A DNA stretch of 32,518 bases from Candidatus Poribacteria bacterium (lineage in GTDB: Bacteria; Poribacteria; WGA-4E; WGA-3G), in contig PYJC01000131.1 of NCBI GenBank assembly GCA_003635255.1, positions 1-32,518 on the forward strand, in the 5' to 3' direction. The position numbers and the translations under genes were made by a program. Under the pieces are notes generated by a model, which did no database searches, was not told where the DNA came from, and saw only the letters and a list, made by a program, of their open reading frames with translations. Below are positions 1 through 7,010 of this stretch, in pieces (the stretch's first letter is position 1; each line of letters starts with the position of its first letter).

Positions 1-402
1 CTGAGACATCTGACCTTGCTTGAGACGCACCTCTGCTAAAGCCACTTCAAGCGAGGCTACAGTCGCTTCGGTTGAGGCATCTAACGTCTGCTGAATCACT
101 GACGCATCCGCGCATCTATCATAGCCAAACGCTGACAACAAGCCACGATCCGGGCGAACTTTACTCTGGATTTCAGACACCGTCTCGGCACCCGATAACA
201 TCCCTAACACCACGAAAACTAACTTGTCTGTCGGACGATACACAACTGTTTTCTGCGGAATGTTCACCAAGTCATGGAGTGGCTGAAATACTTCACGAAC
301 CCGCAACACCTCACCCAGGGCACACAACGGTGCCTGAGGGGTTGGAATCCATTTTTTCCGATTGTGCTTTTTCCGTTTTCCTGCTATACTTCTTTTTGCC
401 AT
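1..402 (-). mobile_element. IS transposase, 5' part only (runs off left edge)
   Basis: An uninterrupted minus-strand frame of 134 codons starts at ATG 402-400 and is still open at base 1, so only the N-terminal part is present. It begins MAKRSIAGKRKKHN, a basic start, and continues with a segment containing YRPTDKLVFVVLGMLSGAE, VRPDRGLLSAFGYDRCAD and SVIQQTLDA. From memory this resembles the N-terminal region of DDE transposases common in cyanobacteria and uncultured phyla; the DDE catalytic core would lie outside the window. A GGAGG ribosome-binding site sits 5 nt before the ATG. That site and the start codon both fall inside a long inverted repeat (397-461). The exact IS family and the terminal repeats cannot be assigned because the other end is missing. 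Confidence 0.75.
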
Positions 403-461
403 TGAGACCTCCAAAAAGGTTAGGTTATCTATATGATAACCTTTTGAACGTCTCAATGGCA
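397..461 (-). promoter_or_regulatory. Inverted repeat enclosing transposase RBS and start codon
   Basis: A 12-bp arm at 397-408 (TGCCATTGAGAC) is matched exactly by its complement at 450-461. A second, inner stem pairs 423-429 (GGTTATC) with 435-441 around a 5-nt loop, and A-runs against T-runs lie between the two. In a transcript entering from upstream on the minus strand, the stem would bury both GGAGG and the ATG of the transposase gene. This matches the known design by which IS10 and IS50 block translation of read-through mRNA; its role here is inferred. Confidence 0.6.
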
Positions 462-568
462 CATCTTTTCTACATTCACACACCTTTCAAACAAGAATGA
501 CATTACGCTTTCATTGGACAAAAATAAGGAAACTAAGAGAAATAGCTGAGCGTAAAAACAAAATAAAT

Positions 569-597
569 TTGAAATTTCTTGCTGGATGTGGTATACT
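569..597 (+). promoter_or_regulatory. Sigma-70-like promoter for the 721 gene
   Basis: TTGAAA (569-574), a 17-bp spacer and TATACT (592-597) form a near-consensus promoter. Transcription would begin near 604, leaving a leader of about 115 nt before the GTG start at 721. The rest of the gap between 462 and 720 shows nothing else convincing. Confidence 0.6.
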
Positions 598-720
598 TAA
601 CATGAGTTGGTATCATAAAATTACTGTTTGGAAGTTTTCGGATTCAACCTGCAGTAGGGCTACTTAGACAAAACTTGCCTAACCCACGAATAACCGCACA
701 AAAAAAGATAGGAACATATT

Positions 721-2355
721 GTGAAATCTCCTGATAAAGTCTCATCTAAATTGCGAAAAGTTGAGAAAGAAATAGACAACCATTATAAATCTAACCCGCT
801 AGTAGAACTTCCGTTTGCAACTGCTGCTTGGTCTTTGTTAGCGTTTGCTGAATTTGAGAGTCTGAAACAAGTATCCAACGTGTCAACCTCCCAGGAGCTA
901 GAAACGCAGAGCGATAATTTTATTAATGAACTTAAAGAACCCATGTTTTGGTTATTTCGTGCTTGTGAGCAAGGGGGGCAAATTCCATCTGCTTATGATG
1001 ATGATGTTTTCCAAGCTTCCTGGGACTTATTCAAGTTAGGAAAAAAATATCAATGGTTTGAGGCAGCATACACTTATGCCAGTAATGGTTTGATTAAATT
1101 AGAACTTGAGGGATCAACTATTCAACCGGCAAAGGAATTTTTTAAAGGAATGGAGTACCAAGCTTATGGTCGTTTGATTAAAGCGCATCAGACAGATGAA
1201 GGGATATCTTTGATAAATGTTGACGATTTTCACTTAGTAAGAGAGGCAATCAGCTCCTCTGTAAAGGTAGTAGAAGGCAACAGATTTTCTTATAAAATGA
1301 ATCCACGAATGGTTTCTGATGTAATAAAAACCATGAGCCCTGGTTATGACATGGCGTTTTCATTGCCGCCCGAATGGCGGTTTAGTCGCTACTCGTTAGG
1401 AGATTTTCGGAAGGTGTTTGAAGCAATTTTAGCTATTGCCTCTATTCACTTTAGAGCGTGGAGGATAGCCATAGAGAAAGAATGTGATAACATGGGTTAT
1501 CTTGATTGCATTTATGTGCCGACCTGCAATGAATTGCTAAGGCGGGTTGCTAGGTATTCAGGAGTTCCAGATGCAAAAGTCCTGAGCATCTTTGACGATC
1601 TGACCTATGGGAATAGAGGTATTTTACATCCCGATCCTGCTTTGCAGCCTTTGATTAAACTGAATTCAAATCACTATGCAATTATGCCTAGCTTATGGAT
1701 GTCGCTTTCACCGGAGCGAAATTTGACTGTGATACTTAATAGGATACCATCTGAAAGGGAAATTTACGCGGAATTAGTCGGCGAACAAGAAGAACTTATG
1801 AAACGACGTTTTACCACCGATTTGTCTACTGAGGGTTTTCAGTTTATTGAGGGGAATGTATCGTCGGACTTACCAGATATTGATCTCGCTATCATTAGGG
1901 ATTCTGAAAAAGCGTGTTTACTCTTAGAGCTCAAATGGTTCATTGGCCCGGCAGAATTCCGTGAAGTTATTGATAAATCTAAGGCAATTAAGAAGGGAGT
2001 TTGCCAATCGCTTAAATTTAAACAGGCTTTTGCGGCTAGCCATGAACCATTGTTGGCAAAACTCGGAATTGATACCGATTATAGACTTGAAACGGTAGTT
2101 GTTTCACAGAATTGGATAGGATATGCGAATGTTCAAAATCTGGAAGTGCCTGTAATCCTTGCTGACCATCTCATAGCGAAGTTGAAAGCGACAGAGAGTC
2201 TCCGATCTACGATGGATTGGCTAAAAAATCGAGAGTATCTGCCTAAAGAAGGAAAAGATTTTGAAGTTCATGGGATTACTTCTACAATCGGCAAGTGGAA
2301 CCTGAAGTGGTCTACCACTCGCCCACTCATTAAAGACGCATTTTTTCCTTTGTAA
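721..2355 (+). CDS. Large protein with C-terminal PD-(D/E)XK-like nuclease domain
   Basis: A 544-residue protein with a GTG start preceded by AGGA at about 9 nt. The first ~350 residues are mostly helical and I do not recognise them. The C-terminal part carries the signature of a PD-(D/E)XK nuclease fold: E377, then D386/D388 in a hydrophobic strand (PDIDLAII), then E403-L-K405 in LLLELKWF about 15 residues later, followed by a helix. This D...ExK spacing is typical of restriction-like endonucleases and repair nucleases, so a DNA-cutting role, possibly in phage defence, is plausible but inferred. The gene is AT-rich compared with the metabolic genes further right. It has its own promoter and is followed by a separate promoter at 2361. 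Confidence 0.6.
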   Translation: MKSPDKVSSKLRKVEKEIDNHYKSNPLVELPFATAAWSLLAFAEFESLKQVSNVSTSQELETQSDNFINELKEPMFWLFRACEQGGQIPSAYDDDVFQASWDLFKLGKKYQWFEAAYTYASNGLIKLELEGSTIQPAKEFFKGMEYQAYGRLIKAHQTDEGISLINVDDFHLVREAISSSVKVVEGNRFSYKMNPRMVSDVIKTMSPGYDMAFSLPPEWRFSRYSLGDFRKVFEAILAIASIHFRAWRIAIEKECDNMGYLDCIYVPTCNELLRRVARYSGVPDAKVLSIFDDLTYGNRGILHPDPALQPLIKLNSNHYAIMPSLWMSLSPERNLTVILNRIPSEREIYAELVGEQEELMKRRFTTDLSTEGFQFIEGNVSSDLPDIDLAIIRDSEKACLLLELKWFIGPAEFREVIDKSKAIKKGVCQSLKFKQAFAASHEPLLAKLGIDTDYRLETVVVSQNWIGYANVQNLEVPVILADHLIAKLKATESLRSTMDWLKNREYLPKEGKDFEVHGITSTIGKWNLKWSTTRPLIKDAFFPL

Positions 2356-2360
2356 TATGC

Positions 2361-2390
2361 TTGTCCTAATTGCCAACTTTATGTTAAAAT
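2361..2390 (+). promoter_or_regulatory. Candidate promoter for the 2507-3433 cassette
   Basis: TTGTCC (2361-2366), an 18-bp spacer and TAAAAT (2385-2390) lie immediately after the nuclease stop codon. The segment CAACTTTATGTTAAAATA resembles the promoter of the second small-protein cassette at 6066-6094 (CAACTTCTGCTAAAATAG). Both cassettes therefore probably carry their own related promoter. The leader of ~110 nt contains a 23-codon frame (2405-2476) of unknown meaning. Confidence 0.45.
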
Positions 2391-2506
2391 AATTGCTAAA
2401 GTTCATGAGCAACTGGCGCGAGAACAGTTTAAGGCTACTCATGACACAATTACAGATTTTTCCACTGCGTAAGTGAAAAATGAATAGCAATTTTGGGGGC
2501 GAAATC

Positions 2507-2878
2507 ATGCTAAATGCGTATATAAACACGCAATCATCTATAGCAGCAAATATCGGTTTTCTCTTCACTGAAGGAGAAAAATCAGATACTTCAAAGCTCT
2601 TCTGGCAGAGTACTGAAGTATTGCTTAAATTTGCTTATCCTACGGCAACAATAGTTGAAAGCGTAAGTTTTCCGTCCGGTGAAGAAGATAAACAGCAGAT
2701 TCCAGTACCTTCTTTGCCACAAAAACGTCTTGCTTTTCCTACCTACGATGAGGAAGACATCCTTAAGTGGGATGTTGCCATACCTCCACCGCCCCGTCCA
2801 TCTGGAACAATTCGGGTTAGGTTAAAATTCAAAGGGCGAAGGAAACCGATTCCTATTGAGGACCCCTCCGAAGAATAG
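2507..2878 (+). CDS. Small protein with conserved C-terminal module (copy 1)
   Basis: The start at 2507 is preferred over the upstream ATG at 2480 because GGGGGCG sits 6-8 nt before it; it gives 123 residues. The first ~70 residues are unique. The last ~50, beginning KRLAFPTYDEEDIL and ending around GRRKPIPIED, form a module repeated almost residue for residue in the protein at 6123-6326. The shared pattern is KRLAFPxYDEEDILxWDxAI, a proline run, RPSGTIRVRLxxKGRRKPIP. I recall similar small uncharacterised proteins in cyanobacteria but know no function. It lies 12 bp before the 2891 gene and is probably co-transcribed with it. A chaperone, antitoxin or adaptor role for the neighbouring gene is speculation. 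Confidence 0.65.
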   Translation: MLNAYINTQSSIAANIGFLFTEGEKSDTSKLFWQSTEVLLKFAYPTATIVESVSFPSGEEDKQQIPVPSLPQKRLAFPTYDEEDILKWDVAIPPPPRPSGTIRVRLKFKGRRKPIPIEDPSEE

Positions 2879-2890
2879 GCTTGATCATTT

Positions 2891-3433
2891 ATGACTGTTT
2901 TAGAAACAACTTACCATTGGTATCGTTTAGTAAGCGGGTCTGAGCTTGAACAAGGAGACATTCTGGAGAATTGTCCCGTATTTTCCCCACCTGCCAATCT
3001 GACATTAAGTTCTTTAGAAACAGTAACGGAATTTATCTGGGAACAACAAGATGTGATTATCATGTCTCAAAGCTGCGATTTAGTTGAGGGCAGGGAGAAA
3101 ATCGAGGAAGTCTTGCTCTGCGCTGTATGGCATCGTTCGGATCTTACGGAGGGACATCTTTCTACAGACAAAGGTATGGAAGAAGCACGTAGAGGACAAC
3201 TTCCAGCTTATCACGTACTCAATGAATGTAAATTAGCACAAGTAGAAAAAGGATTTAGGGTTGTCGACTTTCGCTATGTTTTCACGCTTCCATTAGATTT
3301 TTGTAGAGAGTTCGCGGCAAAATCCCAAAATCGGATTCGCCTGTTGCCTCCATACAGAGAACACCTCTCTCAGGCTTTCGCCCGTTTTTTCATGCGGGTG
3401 GGTTTACCTACTGATATTCCTCGGTTCAGATAA
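2891..3433 (+). CDS. Uncharacterised 'SQSCDL' protein
   Basis: A 180-residue protein. Noticeable segments are SELEQGDILENCPVF near the N-terminus, DVIIMSQSCDL near residue 60, an arginine-rich GQLPAYHVLNEC segment in the middle, and a C-terminus rich in aromatic and basic residues (PPYREHLSQAFARFFMRVG). I recall uncharacterised bacterial proteins with the same QGDI...SQSCDL...REHLSQAFARF pattern but no defined activity. There is no signal peptide or membrane segment. It follows the small-protein gene 2507-2878 by 12 bp, so the two are likely one transcription unit. The paired cysteines (QSCD, NEC) could be functional, but nothing here proves it. Confidence 0.6.
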   Translation: MTVLETTYHWYRLVSGSELEQGDILENCPVFSPPANLTLSSLETVTEFIWEQQDVIIMSQSCDLVEGREKIEEVLLCAVWHRSDLTEGHLSTDKGMEEARRGQLPAYHVLNECKLAQVEKGFRVVDFRYVFTLPLDFCREFAAKSQNRIRLLPPYREHLSQAFARFFMRVGLPTDIPRFR

Positions 3434-3575
3434 CCACACCTATTTAACAGCGGCGGACGAAGTAGTTCCCTCTAAAAGACTTGTTTTCCAACACTTACAA
3501 ACGCGTATTATTCAGAGCAGCTCAAAGGAAAGGTTAATAGAATCTTCCAGTTGATTATAAAACACGGTGGATCTC

Positions 3576-5123
3576 ATGGATGATTTAATTCATAAAAAGG
3601 TTATATTGAGTTTACTTGATAGCGATACCAAATCCGCAAACGAAATTGCTGACGAGATTGGTCAACCGTCGGTAACTGTAGAACACCAACTTACTATACT
3701 TGATTCAGCAGGTATCTGTGAAAAAGTAAGCAATGGCGAAATGAATCAGTATGTTGTAAAAAAAGATATTGAGACTTTTGCACAACTGGTCAAGGAATTC
3801 CTTTTAAATAAAGAAAAGCATACGGATCAAATAGAGCAGTTTATTACTTCGGAATATTACCTCAACAGAATTGATGATAAACTCGTAGATTATGTTCTTA
3901 ACCGCTTTTACCTCAATTCGGTTTATCAAGACGATGAGACTAAAATGGGTATCCAAAGAATATTACTTGCGTCCCCCTCAGGTTTGCTTTTCGCTTTATA
4001 TGGTGACACGACAATTTTTAGTGAATCGCAGTCAAATTGGGAACGTTTAGATTCTTCAGATGAAACCCGTGAGTGGTTCACTCAAATCCTTCATTCACAA
4101 TTCATGACACCATTATTGGAAATGCTTATTGCTGATATGAAGGTTACCACTTACGGTTTTCTCTATGCTAAACTCCAACTTCAAGTGGCGCAGGTAAGTA
4201 TCCACGTAAATGTAGCAACCGTCCACGGAAAGTACGTTGAGGCAGCAGCAGGCGGGAGTTTCACTTTACTTAAAGCAGCAGAGGCGTTGCGTGCTGGACA
4301 CTTGACTTCGGCTGTTGATCCAATGATCTTTTGCGATAACGGTGTAGCACTTCTTCATCTTCGAGAGTTTCAAATGGCTCTCGAAAGTTTTGATAAAGCA
4401 CTTAACGCAGTGCCAAATCCAATTCAAAAAGCAATTGTTCTGAACAACAAGGGTTGGGCTTTTCTCAATCTCAAACAGTATCAAAAAGCAATTGAATGTT
4501 TTGAAGAAGGTATTGCCTTTGATCCAGAAGGTGAAATTTCCTTATTACGTGAAAATAAACAGGTAGCTGAGGAATACTTAGTTCGTGCAACTGACGCTGA
4601 TAACCTAACTGATCCGACCCAAATCCGTTTTGTTCAGGATCAACCTGTTCCTTTTGAGGAAACGCGCCTCTACGAATTCAAGGAAGTCAAGGGCAGAAAT
4701 CCAGCTAATCGAATTACAAAAGACGCTGATGAGTATACCGTTGCGTTTCTCAATAGTGAAGGCGGACGTATTTTCTGGGGAGTAAGGGATAGTGATAGAA
4801 CCACGGTAGGTGTAACTCTCAACGATCAAAAGAGAGACGAAGTCCGACGTATAGTGTCTGAAAAACTTGGGTCTATAGATCCGCCAGTCAGCGTTGAAGA
4901 TTGGCACCTTGAATTACATCAAGTCTATAACTTTGAGGGAGAAACTATAGAGGATTTATGGGTTGTTGAACTTCTAGTCCTACCTCCGCAAGAAAGAGGC
5001 ATCTTTTACACAAATAGTGGAGAACTTTTTGTCAAGACACCAGGAGGTAAGCAGAAATTATCAGGACCACAGGTAACAGAGTTTATTCGCAGTCGTTTTC
5101 AGAATGATACAGAAACGGACTAA
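3576..5123 (+). CDS. Winged-helix / TPR / Schlafen AlbA_2 fusion protein
   Basis: The ATG at 3576 is preceded by GGTGGA; a GTG at 3567 is an alternative. The protein has 515 residues. Residues ~1-75 look like an ArsR-type winged helix (IADEIGQPSVTVEHQLTILD as helix-turn-helix). Residues ~255-325 hold two TPR units (CDNGVALLHLREFQMALESF and NKGWAFLNLKQYQKAIECF). Residues ~355-500 match the Schlafen AlbA_2 domain: E362, then YE367FK369E, then the FLNSEGGRIFWGVRD core. That domain is known in DNA/RNA-binding regulators and tRNA- or ssDNA-cleaving Schlafen nucleases, where E...ExK residues coordinate metal. The combination suggests a sensor-effector or transcriptional regulator. It stands alone, 133 bp after the SQSCDL gene. 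Confidence 0.7.
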   Translation: MDDLIHKKVILSLLDSDTKSANEIADEIGQPSVTVEHQLTILDSAGICEKVSNGEMNQYVVKKDIETFAQLVKEFLLNKEKHTDQIEQFITSEYYLNRIDDKLVDYVLNRFYLNSVYQDDETKMGIQRILLASPSGLLFALYGDTTIFSESQSNWERLDSSDETREWFTQILHSQFMTPLLEMLIADMKVTTYGFLYAKLQLQVAQVSIHVNVATVHGKYVEAAAGGSFTLLKAAEALRAGHLTSAVDPMIFCDNGVALLHLREFQMALESFDKALNAVPNPIQKAIVLNNKGWAFLNLKQYQKAIECFEEGIAFDPEGEISLLRENKQVAEEYLVRATDADNLTDPTQIRFVQDQPVPFEETRLYEFKEVKGRNPANRITKDADEYTVAFLNSEGGRIFWGVRDSDRTTVGVTLNDQKRDEVRRIVSEKLGSIDPPVSVEDWHLELHQVYNFEGETIEDLWVVELLVLPPQERGIFYTNSGELFVKTPGGKQKLSGPQVTEFIRSRFQNDTETD

Positions 5124-5196
5124 ATCAACTACGACATCAAGTATCGTATGGGTTTGGGAAATTGACGCAAGTTTTATATGTCAATTTTTTGACTTT

Positions 5197-5246
5197 CTAC
5201 ATTATATATGTTATCATACATAAATAGATTATCATATATAATGTAG
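5197..5246. repeat. Perfect 14-bp inverted repeat
   Basis: CTACATTATATATG at 5197-5210 is repeated as its exact reverse complement at 5233-5246, around a 22-bp spacer that itself contains TTATCATA twice. It lies 74 bp after the stop of the Schlafen-domain gene. It is too AT-rich and lacks the T-run of a standard terminator, so an operator, a recombination site or the end of a small mobile element are alternatives. Confidence 0.5.
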
Positions 5247-5447
5247 CAGCTTATGAAAAACCGAAGCAGCCTCGCCTATAAAACGAGCTGTCCACCAGCC
5301 AAATTAATTAACAAACGTTAACCGATGAAATTCGCATTTTATGAACAACTTGAAAACGAATCCAATCCATCAAGTGCCACAAAGCCAATCAAACACTATG
5401 CTCGTGGCACTTTGAAAAGAGATAGACAAAAATTAAAATTGCCCAAT

Positions 5448-5760
5448 TGTTCACGAAAATTCCAGAGACATAGAATTCAAAAACGTCATGATCCAACGGT
5501 TTGACTGCGTTCGTGCTGTTTACAAAGGGCAAAAAAGTATCGTGAACAATTTCGTGAACATTTGTGAACATCTTAGCAAAAAAATTATCGTTCACAGAAT
5601 CTATTGCACTCACAAACCCACGCATTGAGTGGGTTCACAACCGCGTATACTCCGAACATGAAAATTGAACACATCGCCAATGTTCATGAATGTTCATGAA
5701 AATCCGTGCCATGTTCACGAAATGTTCATAATTTACGTCCGAAAAACCCATTGTCCACGA
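5448..5760. repeat. Cluster of TGTTCAYGAA-type iteron-like repeats
   Basis: About a dozen copies of a 9-10 bp word occur in both orientations. Examples are TTGTTCACGAAAA near 5447; CGTGAACAATTT, CGTGAACATTTG and GTGAACATC in a row at 5541-5571; two adjacent ATGTTCATGA copies at 5680-5700; and ATGTTCACGAA followed by ATGTTCATAA at 5711-5732. Spacing is irregular except for the adjacent copies. Such clusters are typical of multi-site DNA-binding regions (iterons, operators), but no replication gene is next to it. Confidence 0.45.
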
Positions 5761-5768
5761 AACCAGAA

Positions 5769-5793
5769 AAAAATTAACAAATAGTTAATTTTT
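5769..5793. repeat. 10-bp AT-rich inverted repeat
   Basis: AAAAATTAAC (5769-5778) and GTTAATTTTT (5784-5793) are exact inverse complements around AAATA. The 3' arm ends in a T-run, so weak terminator activity is possible, but no GC base pairs support a strong stem. A similar TTAACAAACGTTAA word occurs near 5308-5321. Confidence 0.35.
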
Positions 5794-6065
5794 AGAACTT
5801 ATGCAGACAGGCGATAAAGGATTTCCTTACGACAAGTGGATGTCTACATTTGGATCTTTAGTTATCAAACTCACGTTAGGATTAAGCCCTTCGCCCACCC
5901 ATAAAATTTCATAGCAACTTTCACAGCATCCATCAGCAAAAACCGATCTAAACCCAGTCACTGTATGGGTTTACAAATGATTTCACAATTTATCACTTTT
6001 TTGATTTTGCTATGAAAACTGTGAAACGCGCGCCACTTCACTTCTCGAATTTTTGTGCAATACAG

Positions 6066-6094
6066 TTGCATGCCTCCCCAACTTCTGCTAAAAT
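6066..6094 (+). promoter_or_regulatory. Sigma-70-like promoter for the second small-protein cassette
   Basis: TTGCAT (6066-6071), a 17-bp spacer and TAAAAT (6089-6094) give a good promoter. Its predicted start near 6101 lies downstream of the first in-frame ATG (6012) but upstream of the ATG at 6123. It therefore decides the start of the small protein in favour of 6123. Confidence 0.55.
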
Positions 6095-6122
6095 AGTAAA
6101 CAAAAGGAGTTCTAAACAGTCT

Positions 6123-6326
6123 ATGAAAACCACACACTCAAAAAACATCACCAACGAAAAACCGAAAAAACGCCTCGCTTTTCCTGTCTATGATGAAGAG
6201 GATATTCTTGACTGGGATGCTGCCATAGTCACGCCACCACCGCGTCCATCCGGCACAATACGGGTTAGATTAATATACAAGGGACGCAGGAAACCAATAC
6301 CGGTTGAAAATTTTTGGGAAGAATAG
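6123..6326 (+). CDS. Small protein with conserved C-terminal module (copy 2)
   Basis: A 67-residue protein starting at ATG 6123, downstream of its promoter and of AAGGAG at about 13 nt. An in-frame ATG at 6012 lies upstream of the promoter and is rejected. Nearly the whole protein is the module also found at the C-terminus of the 2507-2878 product: KRLAFPVYDEEDIL, WDAAI, PPPRPSGTIRVRL, KGRRKPIPVE. The N-terminal extension of copy 1 is absent, so the module can stand alone. The coding DNA is also clearly related between the copies, and both genes end in GAAGAATAGGC. The next gene starts 19 bp later and encodes a TIR/deoxyribosyltransferase-like protein. Function is unknown. Confidence 0.65.
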   Translation: MKTTHSKNITNEKPKKRLAFPVYDEEDILDWDAAIVTPPPRPSGTIRVRLIYKGRRKPIPVENFWEE

Positions 6327-6345
6327 GCATTAGACATAAGAACTT

Positions 6346-7005
6346 ATGAAATCACGCCACTATAACGACAATGTCTTTATCAATTGTCCGTTTGATCCAG
6401 CTTATAAGCCGTTGTTTGATGCAACAGTATTTACCGTGCATGATTGCGGTTTTATTCCGCGTTGTGCCCTTGAAGAAGAAGACGCAAGCCAAGTGAGGAT
6501 TGAAAAAATCTACGAAATTATTGCTGATTGCCGCTACGGTATTCACGACATATCCAGAATAGAATTAGACGAACCTTCAGGGTTTCCCCGATTTAATATG
6601 CCTCTGGAATTGGGTATTTTTCTCGGGGCAAAGAAATTTGGTTCGGAAGCACAAAAAGGCAAAAAATGTCTCATATTGGATAGGGAACCGTATCGGTATC
6701 AACAGTTCATGTCGGATATTGCGGGGCAAGATATTCAGGCGCATAACAACGCACCAGAAGAAATTGTAAAGGTCGTTCGGAACTGGCTCCGCACAGCATC
6801 AAGACATAGGACAATTCCGGGTGGCGACATCATTTGGGAACGTTACCAAAATTTTATGCAAGATTTACCTGAAATGACTCAAATATCACAGTTAGATGCT
6901 AATAACCTGATTTACAATGACTACATTTGGCTGATTGTGAAATGGTTACGAACCAGAGAAAATCGTTTATCCCAACACGTGCAAGGAGATAATGCAAGGA
7001 GATAA
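6346..7005 (+). CDS. TIR / nucleoside-deoxyribosyltransferase-like protein
   Basis: A 219-residue protein. The N-terminal strand NVFINCPFDPAYKPLFDA, then GFIPRCALEEEDAS, a helix with RIEKIYEIIADCRYGIHDIS, and the segment FNMPLELGIFLGAKKFG followed by KKCLIL match the order of motifs in the TIR/DRHyd superfamily. There a glutamate in an ELG motif near the second half attacks the N-glycosidic bond of a nucleotide such as NAD. Here that residue would be the E of PLELG (about residue 90). NAD or nucleotide cleavage in defence is a known role of the superfamily; for this protein it is inferred from motif layout only. A 13-bp tandem duplication (6981-7006) alters its last codons. Confidence 0.6.
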   Translation: MKSRHYNDNVFINCPFDPAYKPLFDATVFTVHDCGFIPRCALEEEDASQVRIEKIYEIIADCRYGIHDISRIELDEPSGFPRFNMPLELGIFLGAKKFGSEAQKGKKCLILDREPYRYQQFMSDIAGQDIQAHNNAPEEIVKVVRNWLRTASRHRTIPGGDIIWERYQNFMQDLPEMTQISQLDANNLIYNDYIWLIVKWLRTRENRLSQHVQGDNARR

Positions 7006-7006
7006 T
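6981..7006. repeat. 13-bp tandem duplication at a gene junction
   Basis: GCAAGGAGATAAT occurs twice head to tail (6981-6993 and 6994-7006). It doubles the AAGGAG ribosome-binding site of the next gene and, because 13 is not a multiple of 3, changes the stop of the 6346 gene. Without the duplication the reading frame would end at GATAATTAG, four codons earlier than now. Confidence 0.85.
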
Positions 7007-7010
7007 TAGA

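Larger units (their letters stand above)
5124..6065. other. Gene-poor repeat-rich region
   Basis: About 0.94 kb with no convincing gene. It is AT-rich and packed with short repeats: the 14-bp inverted repeat (5197-5246), a 9-bp inverted repeat (5372-5380 with 5404-5412), and many copies of TGTTCAYGAA or its complement (about 5448-5760). It also holds two related hairpins built on AAACCCA/TGGGTTT (5615-5635 and 5950-5972), an A/T-rich hairpin at 5769-5793, and several TTTCACA words near 5910-6040. A 59-codon frame starting at ATG 5325 (MKFAFYEQLENES...) could be a decayed remnant but has no ribosome-binding site. The make-up recalls plasmid or phage control regions; this is inference only. Confidence 0.45.

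Noticed and set aside
72..500. 142-codon plus-strand frame at left edge
   Set aside because: It is antisense to the transposase frame, crosses the long inverted repeat, and has no ribosome-binding site or recognisable motif.
497..667. 56-codon frame before the 721 gene
   Set aside because: The promoter for 721 (569-597) lies inside it and no Shine-Dalgarno precedes its ATG; likely chance.
2405..2476. 23-codon frame upstream of the first small-protein gene
   Set aside because: It has an ATG in the leader but no clear ribosome-binding site, and no counterpart in the second cassette.
5389..5625. 78-codon minus-strand frame
   Set aside because: It runs through the repeat cluster and has no codon structure or ribosome-binding site.
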